Shown here: positions 5,963 to 12,000 of the stretch, piece after piece
Layout: each line of letters starts with the position of its first letter
Position numbering within the stretch: position 1 is the stretch's first letter
Assembly (NCBI GenBank): GCA_036377055.1
Contig: DASUZD010000018.1
Span: forward strand, 1 to 13,880
Source: DASUZD01 sp036377055
GTDB taxonomy: Bacteria; Actinomycetota; Thermoleophilia; Gaiellales; Gaiellaceae
Direction: 5' to 3'
DNA: 13,880 nt
Program-made: the position numbers and the translations under genes
Notes under the pieces: model-generated
Told to the model about the DNA's origin: nothing
The model's database searches: none
What the model saw: only the letters and a program-made list of their open reading frames with translations

Positions 5963-7108
5963 TTATCCGCCCGGGCCCGTGACGGTCTGGGTCGACGACG
6001 GGGACTGGGTGGTCGTCGTCGTCGGTTGCGTTTGGGTGTCCGTAGTCGTCGTGGTAGGCGACGGCTTCGGCGTTGGCTGCGCCTCGGGGACGACGGCAGG
6101 GATCTCGGCCACGAGGGTCGGCGGTGGGGGTGGCGGACCCGGAGGAGGAGCCGGCGGCGGCCCCGCGGTCGTCATCGGGGCAGCCGGCTCCGGTGGCGGC
6201 GGCGCAGGCGGCGGCGACTCTTGAACGGCAGGCGGTGCTGCTGTCGCGTGCCGCGGGGGCCGCTTCACCGCGCGCGCCGGCCGTGGTCGAGGCTTCGGCT
6301 TCACGGCTGGGGTCGCCGAAGTCTGTGCTGCCGCGCGCGCCGGCGGCTTCTGCGCGACATCGGGCTGTGCCGGCGTTCGCTTCGCAGGCGCCGCCGCGCG
6401 GACGGGATGGTGACGGTGCCCGGCCACGCTCGCGCCGGTCACGGCGACCGCGACGGCGGCGACCTTCACGGCGGCGCCGCCCGCGAAAGCCACCTTCAGA
6501 GCGCCGACGACTCCGCCGACGTCGACCCCGTGCCTCGCCCGCCGGAGGACCCGCGCCCGCCGCGGCAGCGGCGCCTCGAGTCCGTCGACGAGCGAGCGGC
6601 GGGCGCGGAAGATCAACGTCTCGACGGCCGACTGCGAGAGGTCGAGCTCCTCGGAGATCTCCCGGTACGAGAGCCCCTGCCACTCGCGCAGCAGGATCGC
6701 GCGCCGCTGGTTCTCGGGCAGCCGCTCGAGCGCCTCGCCCAGCGGGATCAGCTCGTCCTGCGCGCGCGGCGGCGCGGGGAGCACGTCCTGGAACGCGTCC
6801 AGGTCGCTCGGCGACTCGACCCGGCCCCGGCGCCACGACGACCGGTGGCGCGAATGGCAGACGTTCTCGGCGATCTTGAACAGCCAGGCCGAGTCCGACT
6901 GCGGGACGACCCCGCGCGCCAGCCCGCGGAACGCGTTGAGGAAGGTGCTCTGGACGGCGTCCTCGGCCTCCTCGCGGCTCCCGAGCCTGTGCAGGCAGTA
7001 GCCGAAGATCTGACCCGAGTAACGCTCGTAGAGCTCGCGCGTCGCGTCGGCCCCGGGAGCGACCTTCCCTTCGATCCCTGTGGCTCGTCCCGCCGGTGCT
7101 GCGGCCAA
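5963..7108 (-). CDS. ECF-type sigma factor fused to a membrane segment and Pro/Thr-rich tail
   Basis: This 381-residue protein uses TTG 7108; GGGAAGGGAA just upstream can serve as Shine-Dalgarno, and no other start is seen nearby. Sigma region 2 spans about 25-92 (YERYSGQIFGYCLHRLGSRE, then AEDAVQSTFLNAF and WLFKIAENVCHSRHR). Sigma region 4 spans about 120-175 (LERLPENQRRAILLREWQGL, SYREISEELDLSQSAVETLI). This is a normal ECF core of about 180 residues. Unusually it continues: a basic stretch (183-193), a hydrophobic segment (about 198-229, rich in Ala/Val), then about 150 residues dominated by Pro, Ala and Thr, ending PTTTTTQSPSSTQTVTGPGG. Topology suggests a membrane-tethered sigma factor with an exported disordered tail. 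No anti-sigma gene adjoins it, so the tail may provide the control. A promoter and a leader hairpin lie upstream. Confidence 0.88.
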   Translation of the reverse strand: MAAAPAGRATGIEGKVAPGADATRELYERYSGQIFGYCLHRLGSREEAEDAVQSTFLNAFRGLARGVVPQSDSAWLFKIAENVCHSRHRSSWRRGRVESPSDLDAFQDVLPAPPRAQDELIPLGEALERLPENQRRAILLREWQGLSYREISEELDLSQSAVETLIFRARRSLVDGLEAPLPRRARVLRRARHGVDVGGVVGALKVAFAGGAAVKVAAVAVAVTGASVAGHRHHPVRAAAPAKRTPAQPDVAQKPPARAAAQTSATPAVKPKPRPRPARAVKRPPRHATAAPPAVQESPPPAPPPPEPAAPMTTAGPPPAPPPGPPPPPPTLVAEIPAVVPEAQPTPKPSPTTTTTDTQTQPTTTTTQSPSSTQTVTGPGG

Positions 7109-7136
7109 GGTGTTCCCTTCCCCGACGACCCTGGAA

Positions 7137-7154
7137 GGCGGAGGCCGCTCCGCC
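7137..7154. repeat. Perfect 7-bp inverted repeat in the sigma-factor leader
   Basis: GGCGGAG (7137-7143) and CTCCGCC (7148-7154) are exact complements around a 4-base GCCG loop. The element is 28 bp before the TTG start of the sigma factor and downstream of its candidate promoter. It could therefore be an mRNA hairpin or a protein-binding site. There is no U-run, so it is not an obvious terminator. Confidence 0.55.
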
Positions 7155-7168
7155 GACGTTCTCCTCGG

Positions 7169-7197
7169 ATTCTGCGCGACCTTCGCCCAGGAGGCAA
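7169..7197 (-). promoter_or_regulatory. Candidate sigma-70-type promoter of the ECF sigma gene
   Basis: On the minus strand TTGCCT (7197-7192) and CAGAAT (7174-7169) are separated by 17 bp. Each matches the consensus hexamers at four of six positions. Transcription would start near 7162 and give a leader of about 53 bases containing the inverted repeat at 7137-7154. Confidence 0.35.
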
Positions 7198-7217
7198 CCC
7201 GAAGGCGCCCGAGGTCG

Positions 7218-7223
7218 TAGGAT
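7218..7223 (+). promoter_or_regulatory. TAGGAT element six bases before the GFA-family start
   Basis: TAGGAT followed by exactly six bases and GTG fits a leaderless-mRNA -10 box (TAnnnT). The embedded AGGA is also correctly placed as a Shine-Dalgarno, so the two readings cannot be separated from sequence. Either supports GTG 7230 as the start. Confidence 0.4.
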
Positions 7224-7229
7224 CGCTCG

Positions 7230-7628
7230 GTGCCGACGCGCGAGGCTGCGTGTAGCTGCGGGCAACTTCGCCTGACGGCGGAGGGCGATCCGGTGCGGAT
7301 CTCGATGTGTCACTGCCTCGCCTGCCAGCGGCGGACCGGCAGCGCGTTCGGGCTGCAGGCGCGGTTCCCGGAGGATCGCGTGAGCGTCGTCGGTCGCCAC
7401 ACCGAGTACGTGCGCATGTCCGACGAAGGCGAGCCCAGGACGTTTCGCTTCTGCCCCGACTGCGGCGCGACGGTCTTCTGGACGACCGAGCACGCGCCGG
7501 AGCTGATCGCGGTTGCGATCGGCGCGTTCGCGGATCCGACCTTCCCGCAGCCGACCGTCTCCGTGTACGACGTGCGGCGGCACCCATGGCTGGGCCTGCC
7601 CGACGCCATCGACCACGAAAACGACTAA
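7230..7628 (+). CDS. GFA/CENP-V family zinc-binding protein
   Basis: This 132-residue protein starts at GTG 7230 and has the normal single-domain length. All seven cysteines typical of the GFA fold are present: Cys8 and Cys10 (ACSCGQ), Cys27, Cys29 and Cys32 (CHCLAC), and Cys75 and Cys78 (CPDCGA). The CHCxxCQRRTGSAF block is diagnostic. Family members bind two zinc ions. The founding member was described as a glutathione-dependent formaldehyde-activating enzyme, but most members have no proven reaction and glutathione is generally absent in Actinomycetota, so a different thiol or a non-enzymatic role is likely. It is divergent from the sigma factor (121-bp gap) and its stop overlaps the holB stop by three bases. 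No operon partner is evident. Confidence 0.93.
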   Translation: MPTREAACSCGQLRLTAEGDPVRISMCHCLACQRRTGSAFGLQARFPEDRVSVVGRHTEYVRMSDEGEPRTFRFCPDCGATVFWTTEHAPELIAVAIGAFADPTFPQPTVSVYDVRRHPWLGLPDAIDHEND

Positions 7629-8704
7629 ACGGCGGCCGCGGTCGCGAGCTCGCGCCGAAGCTCCACGAAGAGCGCTTCAAGTGCGAGCTGCGGGCTGATG
7701 TTGAACTCCTCGAAGCTCCGCCAGGTCTCGCGCACGGCCTCGGCCGCACGCTCGGCGCCGAGGATCCGTTCTCGCGACGCGTCCTCGGTGAGCTCGGCCA
7801 GCCGGTCGGAATGGACGGCGGTCTGCTCCGCCCCCACCGCCACCGCGATCAGGTCGCGGTACCACGCCGCGAGCTCCTCGAGCGACGCGAGCAGCTCCTC
7901 CCGCTCGGCGCCGCGCTGCGCACGCCTCACCCTCTGCTCCGCCTCGCGGGCCGGCAGGTCGAGGTCCTTCAGGCCGCTCTCCGCCTCCTCCCGCGCCTGC
8001 GCGCCGCGGTCGTCCACGCCCTCGAGCAGGCGCCGCGCGGCTTGCCCGGGCTCGAAGTCGGCCGCCGTGTAGACGCTTCGCGCCACCTCCAGCAGCGTCT
8101 CGCGCCGCTGCGCCGAGGCGGGATCGACGAGCCGCTCCGCCCGGTCGAGCCGCCCCGCCGCCAGCCGCGCCAGCGCTGTCCGTTCCGCGCCCGACAGACC
8201 CGGCGCGCGGTCGGCCAGCGCCTCGCGCACGGCACGCTCCGACAACCGCCGGAACGAGACGTGCTGGCAGCGCGAGCGGATCGTGTCCGGAAGCGGCCCG
8301 AGGTCGTCCGCGACGAGCACGATGACGGCGTACGAAGGCGGCTCCTCCAGGTCCTTCAGGAGCGCGTCGGCCGCGTCCTCGTTCATCAGGTCGGCGCCGA
8401 GCACGAGGTAGACGCGCCGGTCGGCCTCGAACGGGCGCATGTGCATGTCGCGCCGAAGCTCGCGCACCGCGTCGATCCGGATCTGGTCGCCGAGCGGCTC
8501 GAGCAGGTAGAGGTCCGGATGCGTGCGGCGCAAGACGCGTTCGGGCGAGCCGAGCAGCTCGGCCGCGAACGCAAGCGCCGCCGTCCGCTTGCCGACGCCG
8601 CGCGGGCCGTGGAAGAGGTACGCGTGCGCCGGCCCTTCGAGGAGCGCCGCGCGGAGCAGGCGCTTCGCCTCGAGCTGCTCAGGAAAGCTCTCGAACGCGT
8701 CCAT
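7625..8704 (-). CDS. holB: DNA polymerase III delta-prime subunit (clamp loader)
   Basis: The product has 359 residues from ATG 8704, with GGAG six to eight bases upstream; the frame stays open further, but MDAFESFPEQLEAKRLL fits family N-termini. The AAA+ domain carries an intact Walker A (GPRGVGKRT, 33-41), HPDLYLLEP, the LLKDLEEPP block (115-123) and the SRC sensor motif (TIRSRCQ, 141-147). The C-terminal half is helical and poorly conserved, as usual. The zinc module between Walker A and HPD that holds four cysteines in E. coli delta-prime is absent: only about 20 residues lie between and none is Cys. Walker A is preserved, whereas E. coli delta-prime has lost it. The start overlaps the end of tmk by 26 bp, implying translational coupling. 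The tmk-holB pairing is common in bacteria and supports the assignment over DnaX. Confidence 0.92.
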   Translation of the reverse strand: MDAFESFPEQLEAKRLLRAALLEGPAHAYLFHGPRGVGKRTAALAFAAELLGSPERVLRRTHPDLYLLEPLGDQIRIDAVRELRRDMHMRPFEADRRVYLVLGADLMNEDAADALLKDLEEPPSYAVIVLVADDLGPLPDTIRSRCQHVSFRRLSERAVREALADRAPGLSGAERTALARLAAGRLDRAERLVDPASAQRRETLLEVARSVYTAADFEPGQAARRLLEGVDDRGAQAREEAESGLKDLDLPAREAEQRVRRAQRGAEREELLASLEELAAWYRDLIAVAVGAEQTAVHSDRLAELTEDASRERILGAERAAEAVRETWRSFEEFNISPQLALEALFVELRRELATAAAV

Positions 8705-9275
8705 GGACGGTCTCCGCGAGCTCCTCCGCTGGGAGGGTCGCATCCAACGGAACAACCCGCCGCGGGAAGAGCTCGGCGAGCTCGCGGTAGGCGGCGTCGA
8801 CGGCCGTTCGGAACCCGCCGCCTTCGCGCTCGATCCGGTCGCGGCTCTCGCCGAGGCGCGAAGCCGACTCGTCCGGCGGGAGCAGGAGCAGAAAGGTCAG
8901 GTCCGGCAGCAGCCCGCGGGTCGCCTGGAGGTTCAGCTCGAGGACGCGGTCGACGCCGAGCCCGCGGGCGATCCCCTGGTAGGCGAGCGACGAGTCGATG
9001 TAGCGGTCCGAGATCACGTCGCCTCCGCCCTCGAGCGCGGGCGCGATCACGCGCTCGACGAGCTCGGCGCGCGCGGCCGCGAAGAGCGCCGCTTCCGCCC
9101 ACGGCGTCATCTCCGTCCCGTTCAGAAGCAGGTCGCGCACCCGCTCCCCGAGCGGCGTCCCGCCGGGCTCGCGCGTCGCGACGACCTCGCGTCCCTCGGC
9201 GGCGAGCCGCGTGCGGAGGAGCTCCGCCTGCGTCGTCTTGCCGGAGCCGTCGAGACCTTCGAACGTCACGAACAC
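8679..9275 (-). CDS. tmk: Thymidylate kinase
   Basis: This 198-residue enzyme phosphorylates dTMP to dTDP for DNA synthesis and is close to the usual family length. The P-loop is FEGLDGSGKTT (5-15). TREPGGTPLGE (35-45) is the dTMP-binding signature, and SDRYIDSSLAYQG (89-101) holds the DRY motif. A basic LID-like segment (SRLGESRDRIEREGGGF) lies around 139-155. The start is GTG 9275; GTG 9269 would also preserve the P-loop. Only 20 bp separate it from the divergent epimerase start, so its promoter must be extremely compact. No strong Shine-Dalgarno precedes it. It overlaps holB downstream by 26 bp. Confidence 0.96.
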   Translation of the reverse strand: MFVTFEGLDGSGKTTQAELLRTRLAAEGREVVATREPGGTPLGERVRDLLLNGTEMTPWAEAALFAAARAELVERVIAPALEGGGDVISDRYIDSSLAYQGIARGLGVDRVLELNLQATRGLLPDLTFLLLLPPDESASRLGESRDRIEREGGGFRTAVDAAYRELAELFPRRVVPLDATLPAEELAETVHGRVRELS

Positions 9276-9280
9276 GAGGC

Positions 9281-9293
9281 GCCTAGGATAGGC
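9281..9293. promoter_or_regulatory. Back-to-back -10 boxes / inverted repeat between tmk and epimerase
   Basis: GCCTA-GGA-TAGGC is a perfect inverted repeat in the 20-bp gap between two divergent GTG starts. It contains TAGGAT on the plus strand (9284-9289), six bases before GTG 9296, and TATCCT on the minus strand (9290-9285), nine bases before GTG 9275. Both fit TAnnnT. It could drive two nearly leaderless transcripts from one site. AGGATAGG may instead be the epimerase Shine-Dalgarno. Confidence 0.45.
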
Positions 9294-9295
9294 CG

Positions 9296-10204
9296 GTGCG
9301 GGCCGTGGTCACCGGGGGAGCGGGGTTCATCGGCTCGCACGTCGCCGATGCGCTCGTCGCGCGCGGCGACGAGGTCCACGTCTTCGACAGCCTCGCGAGC
9401 GGCAGGCGCGAGAACGTGCCTAGCGGGGCGCAGGTCCACGAGGCCGACATCCGGGACGGCGCCGACGCCGTCTTCGAGGTCGCGCGGCCGGATGTCTGCT
9501 TCCACCTCGCGGCGCAGGCGGACGTGCGCGTGTCGGTCGAACGGCCCGACTACGACGCGGACGTGAACGTGATCGGGACGCTGCGCGTGCTCGAGGCGGC
9601 GCGCCGCCATGACACGAAGGTCGTCTTCAGCTCGACCGGCGGGGCGATCTACGGCGAGTGCGAAGAGGCGGCGCGCGAGGACGCGCCGCGGCGGCCGCTC
9701 GCGCCGTACGGCACCTCGAAGCTCGCGGGCGAGGAGTACCTCGCGACCTACAACCGCCTCTACGGGACGGGCCATGTCACGCTCCGCTACGGCAACGTCT
9801 ACGGGCCGCGGCAGGACCCGCACGGCGAGGCAGGCGTCGTCGCGATCTTCATGAACCTGCTCGCGGAGGGCGGGCAGCCGCGGATCTTCGGTGACGGGAA
9901 GCAGACGCGCGACTACGTCTTCGTCGGGGACGTCGTCCGCGCGACGCTTGCGGCTGCGGACCGCGACGGCGGCGTCTTCAACGTCGGCACTGGGCGCGAG
10001 ACGTCGGTCGTCGAGCTCTACGAGCGGATTGCGCGTGTGGCCGGCTCCGACCAGGAACCGGGGTTCGCGCCGGCGCGGCTCGGCGAGCTCCAGCGCACGT
10101 GGCTGGACATCGCGCTGGCGGAGCGCGAGCTCGGGTGGCGCCCCGAGCACGAGCTCGACTACGGCCTCCGCGGGACCTGGGAGTGGATCAGCCGGACGGT
10201 CTGA
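9296..10204 (+). CDS. NAD-dependent sugar-nucleotide epimerase (GalE-like, extended SDR)
   Basis: This 302-residue protein starts at GTG 9296. It has the Rossmann GGAGFIGSH motif (7-15), DSLASGRREN after beta-strand 2 (31-40), HLAAQADVRVSVERP (70-84), the SST catalytic block (112-114) and the YGTSK active site (Tyr138, Lys142). RYGNVYGPRQDPHGEAGVV (164-182) and RDYVFVGDVVRA (205-216) are typical of UDP-glucose 4-epimerase-like extended short-chain dehydrogenases. It likely interconverts UDP-Glc/UDP-Gal or a related sugar nucleotide; exact substrate specificity cannot be read here. The product would feed glycan synthesis by the neighbouring glycosyltransferase, whose start overlaps its 3' end. 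It is divergent from tmk across 20 bp. Confidence 0.92.
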   Translation: MRAVVTGGAGFIGSHVADALVARGDEVHVFDSLASGRRENVPSGAQVHEADIRDGADAVFEVARPDVCFHLAAQADVRVSVERPDYDADVNVIGTLRVLEAARRHDTKVVFSSTGGAIYGECEEAAREDAPRRPLAPYGTSKLAGEEYLATYNRLYGTGHVTLRYGNVYGPRQDPHGEAGVVAIFMNLLAEGGQPRIFGDGKQTRDYVFVGDVVRATLAAADRDGGVFNVGTGRETSVVELYERIARVAGSDQEPGFAPARLGELQRTWLDIALAERELGWRPEHELDYGLRGTWEWISRTV

Positions 10205-11388
10205 GCGCCGCTCGCTTCCGGCCCGCGCGCACGCTCCTCTCGATCCGCGTCGCGTTCTGGATCGGCGTCGCGCTCACGCTGCTCTGGGCGCCGCTCGTCG
10301 GCAAGCAGATCCCGCCGTTCCGCGCCTACGACGCGCGCAGCGACCTCCTCTTCGACACGTTCGCGCACTGGGACGCGCAGTGGTTCCTCAGCATCGCGAA
10401 GCACGGGTACGACTCACGCCAGTCGACGTCGTTCTTCCCGCTCTACCCGCTGTTCGTGCACGCGGTCGCCTGGGTGACGCGCTCGACGGTCGTCGCCGGC
10501 GTGCTGATCTCGCTCGTCGCGGCGGGGTTCGCGGCGGTCGGTCTCGCGCGGATCGCGCGGCCGTTGGTGGGGCGCGCGGGGGCGTCCGACTTCGTTCTCC
10601 TGGTGGCGCTGTACCCGCTCGCGTTCGTGTTCACGGCGCCGCAGTCGGACGCGCTCTTCCTCGCGCTCGTCGCGTGGTCGTTCGCCTACGCAATGCGGGG
10701 GAACGGCTGGGCGGCCGGTGTTCTCGGCGGGCTCGCGGTCGCCACGCGGCTGATCGGGCTCGCGCTCGCGCCGGCGCTTCTCGTCCTGCTCTGGCCACGG
10801 AGGCGAACGGTCGTGGACGTGCTGCGGCCGGCCCCGATCCTGCTCCTGCCCGCCGCGCTGGGCGCATACATGCTGTACCTCGACCGCCACATCGGCGATT
10901 CGCTCGCGTTCCAGCACGCGCAGCAGGTGTTCTGGCACCGGGAGACGCCGGCGACGGGGCCGCTCGGCGGTCTCTGGGAGTCGATCCTCCGCGGCTACCA
11001 GGGCGTCGCCGAGATCCTGCGCCACCTGCCGCGCGGCGGTGGCGGGACGCACGGATACCCGTGGCGCGACCACATCGCGACCTGGAACGCGATCCACCTC
11101 GCGCTGCTGCTCGCGGCGATCGCGCTGACGTGGGTCGCATGGAAGCGGCTCGGGCCGGCGTTCGGGTTGTACTCCGTCGCGACGCTCGCGCTCGTCCTGC
11201 TCTCGCCGCCGAAGTACTTCCCGCTCGCGAGCTTCCCGCGCTACCTGCTGGGCGACTTCCCGGTCTTCCTCGCGCTCGCCGCGCTCGTGCAGGGGAGGCC
11301 GCGTCTGCGCGAGGTGGTGTTGTGCGCATTCGCCGCGGTGGGCGCTGTCGCCGCGGTCGCCTATTCGCGCGGCGTCTGGGTCGGCTGA
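10183..11388 (+). CDS. PIG-V-like GT-C mannosyltransferase family membrane protein
   Basis: The product is a polytopic protein of 401 residues if GTG 10183 is used (22-bp overlap with the epimerase). GTG 10099 in the same frame is less likely because it overlaps by 106 bp, and no start gives a good Shine-Dalgarno, so the N-terminus is uncertain. The first membrane helix begins near SIRVAFWIGVALTLLW. The luminal/external loop carries HWDAQWFLSIAKHGYD and then TSFFPLYPLF, matching the WD-x-x-W…GY…FFPLYP pattern of PIG-V-related, dolichyl/polyprenyl-phosphate-mannose-dependent GT-C enzymes. Further helices run to about residue 390. It probably adds a mannose (or related sugar) from a lipid-linked donor on the outer membrane face; donor and acceptor are unknown. 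It belongs with the epimerase in a likely operon. Confidence 0.82.
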   Translation: MDQPDGLSAARFRPARTLLSIRVAFWIGVALTLLWAPLVGKQIPPFRAYDARSDLLFDTFAHWDAQWFLSIAKHGYDSRQSTSFFPLYPLFVHAVAWVTRSTVVAGVLISLVAAGFAAVGLARIARPLVGRAGASDFVLLVALYPLAFVFTAPQSDALFLALVAWSFAYAMRGNGWAAGVLGGLAVATRLIGLALAPALLVLLWPRRRTVVDVLRPAPILLLPAALGAYMLYLDRHIGDSLAFQHAQQVFWHRETPATGPLGGLWESILRGYQGVAEILRHLPRGGGGTHGYPWRDHIATWNAIHLALLLAAIALTWVAWKRLGPAFGLYSVATLALVLLSPPKYFPLASFPRYLLGDFPVFLALAALVQGRPRLREVVLCAFAAVGAVAAVAYSRGVWVG

Positions 11389-11407
11389 CCGTCCGCCGGG
11401 GCCATGG

Positions 11408-11425
11408 CCGGGGGCCTGACCCCGG
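11408..11425 (+). terminator. GC-rich hairpin after the mannosyltransferase gene (weak terminator candidate)
   Basis: CCGGGG (11408-11413) and CCCCGG (11420-11425) form a perfect 6-bp stem with a 6-base loop, 20 bp after the stop codon. No U-run follows, so termination is unproven. Confidence 0.25.
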
Positions 11426-11493
11426 GACGCGTCCGCAGCGGCCGTGGCTTCGCAGGAGGAGCCTGAGCGGGCGGGACGAATCTGACGCTCCCC

Positions 11494-12000
11494 ATGGAGC
11501 ACTCGTTCGAGCTCGCGTCCCCCTGGCGCGCCCGCGCATTCCTCGCCGCCGCGATCGCGGCCGTCGAGCTCGTCGTCATCGTCGTGATCGCGGTCGTCCT
11601 CATCGCGCGGCCGCTCTCGCACCGCATGCAGAAAGCCGCGGCCGCGAGGAAACCGGCCCGCGCGGCCGCAAAGCCCGCCGCCCGCCCGAAGCCGCCCCAG
11701 CACGCGATGCTCTCCCGCGGCGAGACGTCGGTCCTCGTCCTGAACGGCAACGGCCAGGCGGGCGCGGCCGGTGCCGAGGCCGACCAGATCCGGAACCTCG
11801 GCTACCCAATCGCCGACGTCGGGAACGCGAGCCACATCGGCTACACGCGCACCCTCGTGATGTACCGGCCGGGCTACGCGGCCGAGGCGCAGCGGCTCGC
11901 GCGCGACGCGCACATCGGACTCGTGTCGCCGCTCGACGGCATGCGCCTCTCCCAGCTCAAGGGCGCCCACATCGCGATCGTCGTGGGTTCGAGCTCTTAG
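11494..12000 (+). CDS. Membrane-anchored LytR_C-domain protein
   Basis: The product has 168 residues from ATG 11494. One membrane helix (about 16-38, rich in Ala/Val/Ile) is followed by an Ala/Lys/Pro/Arg linker (about 46-70), placing the C-terminal domain outside. Residues about 78-165 (SVLVLNGNGQAGAAG, LGYPIADVGNASHIGYTRTL, VMYRPGYAAEAQRLA, GAHIAIVVG) match the LytR_C domain usually found C-terminal to the LytR-CpsA-Psr catalytic domain, which attaches glycopolymers to peptidoglycan. The LCP catalytic domain is absent, so this is a stand-alone form of unproven function, likely an envelope accessory factor. No close Shine-Dalgarno is seen; AGGAGGA at 11454-11460 is too far away. Its 3' end overlaps the convergent O-antigen ligase gene by 44 bp. 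Confidence 0.83.
   Translation: MEHSFELASPWRARAFLAAAIAAVELVVIVVIAVVLIARPLSHRMQKAAAARKPARAAAKPAARPKPPQHAMLSRGETSVLVLNGNGQAGAAGAEADQIRNLGYPIADVGNASHIGYTRTLVMYRPGYAAEAQRLARDAHIGLVSPLDGMRLSQLKGAHIAIVVGSSS

Noticed and set aside
6100..6400. GC-rich low-complexity tract, considered as a DNA repeat array
   Set aside because: It encodes the Pro/Ala-rich tail of the sigma factor. No unit repeats with constant length, and there are no CRISPR-like spacers.
5367..7616. 749-codon open frame on the minus strand
   Set aside because: Only its last 134 codons are a real protein (DUF1232). The rest runs through the tRNA and out of frame through the sigma-factor gene, with arginine-rich low-complexity translation typical of GC-rich shadows.
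8705..8755. 17-codon upstream extension of holB
   Set aside because: It would overlap tmk by 77 bp. ATG 8704 has a well-placed GGAG and fits the family N-terminus.
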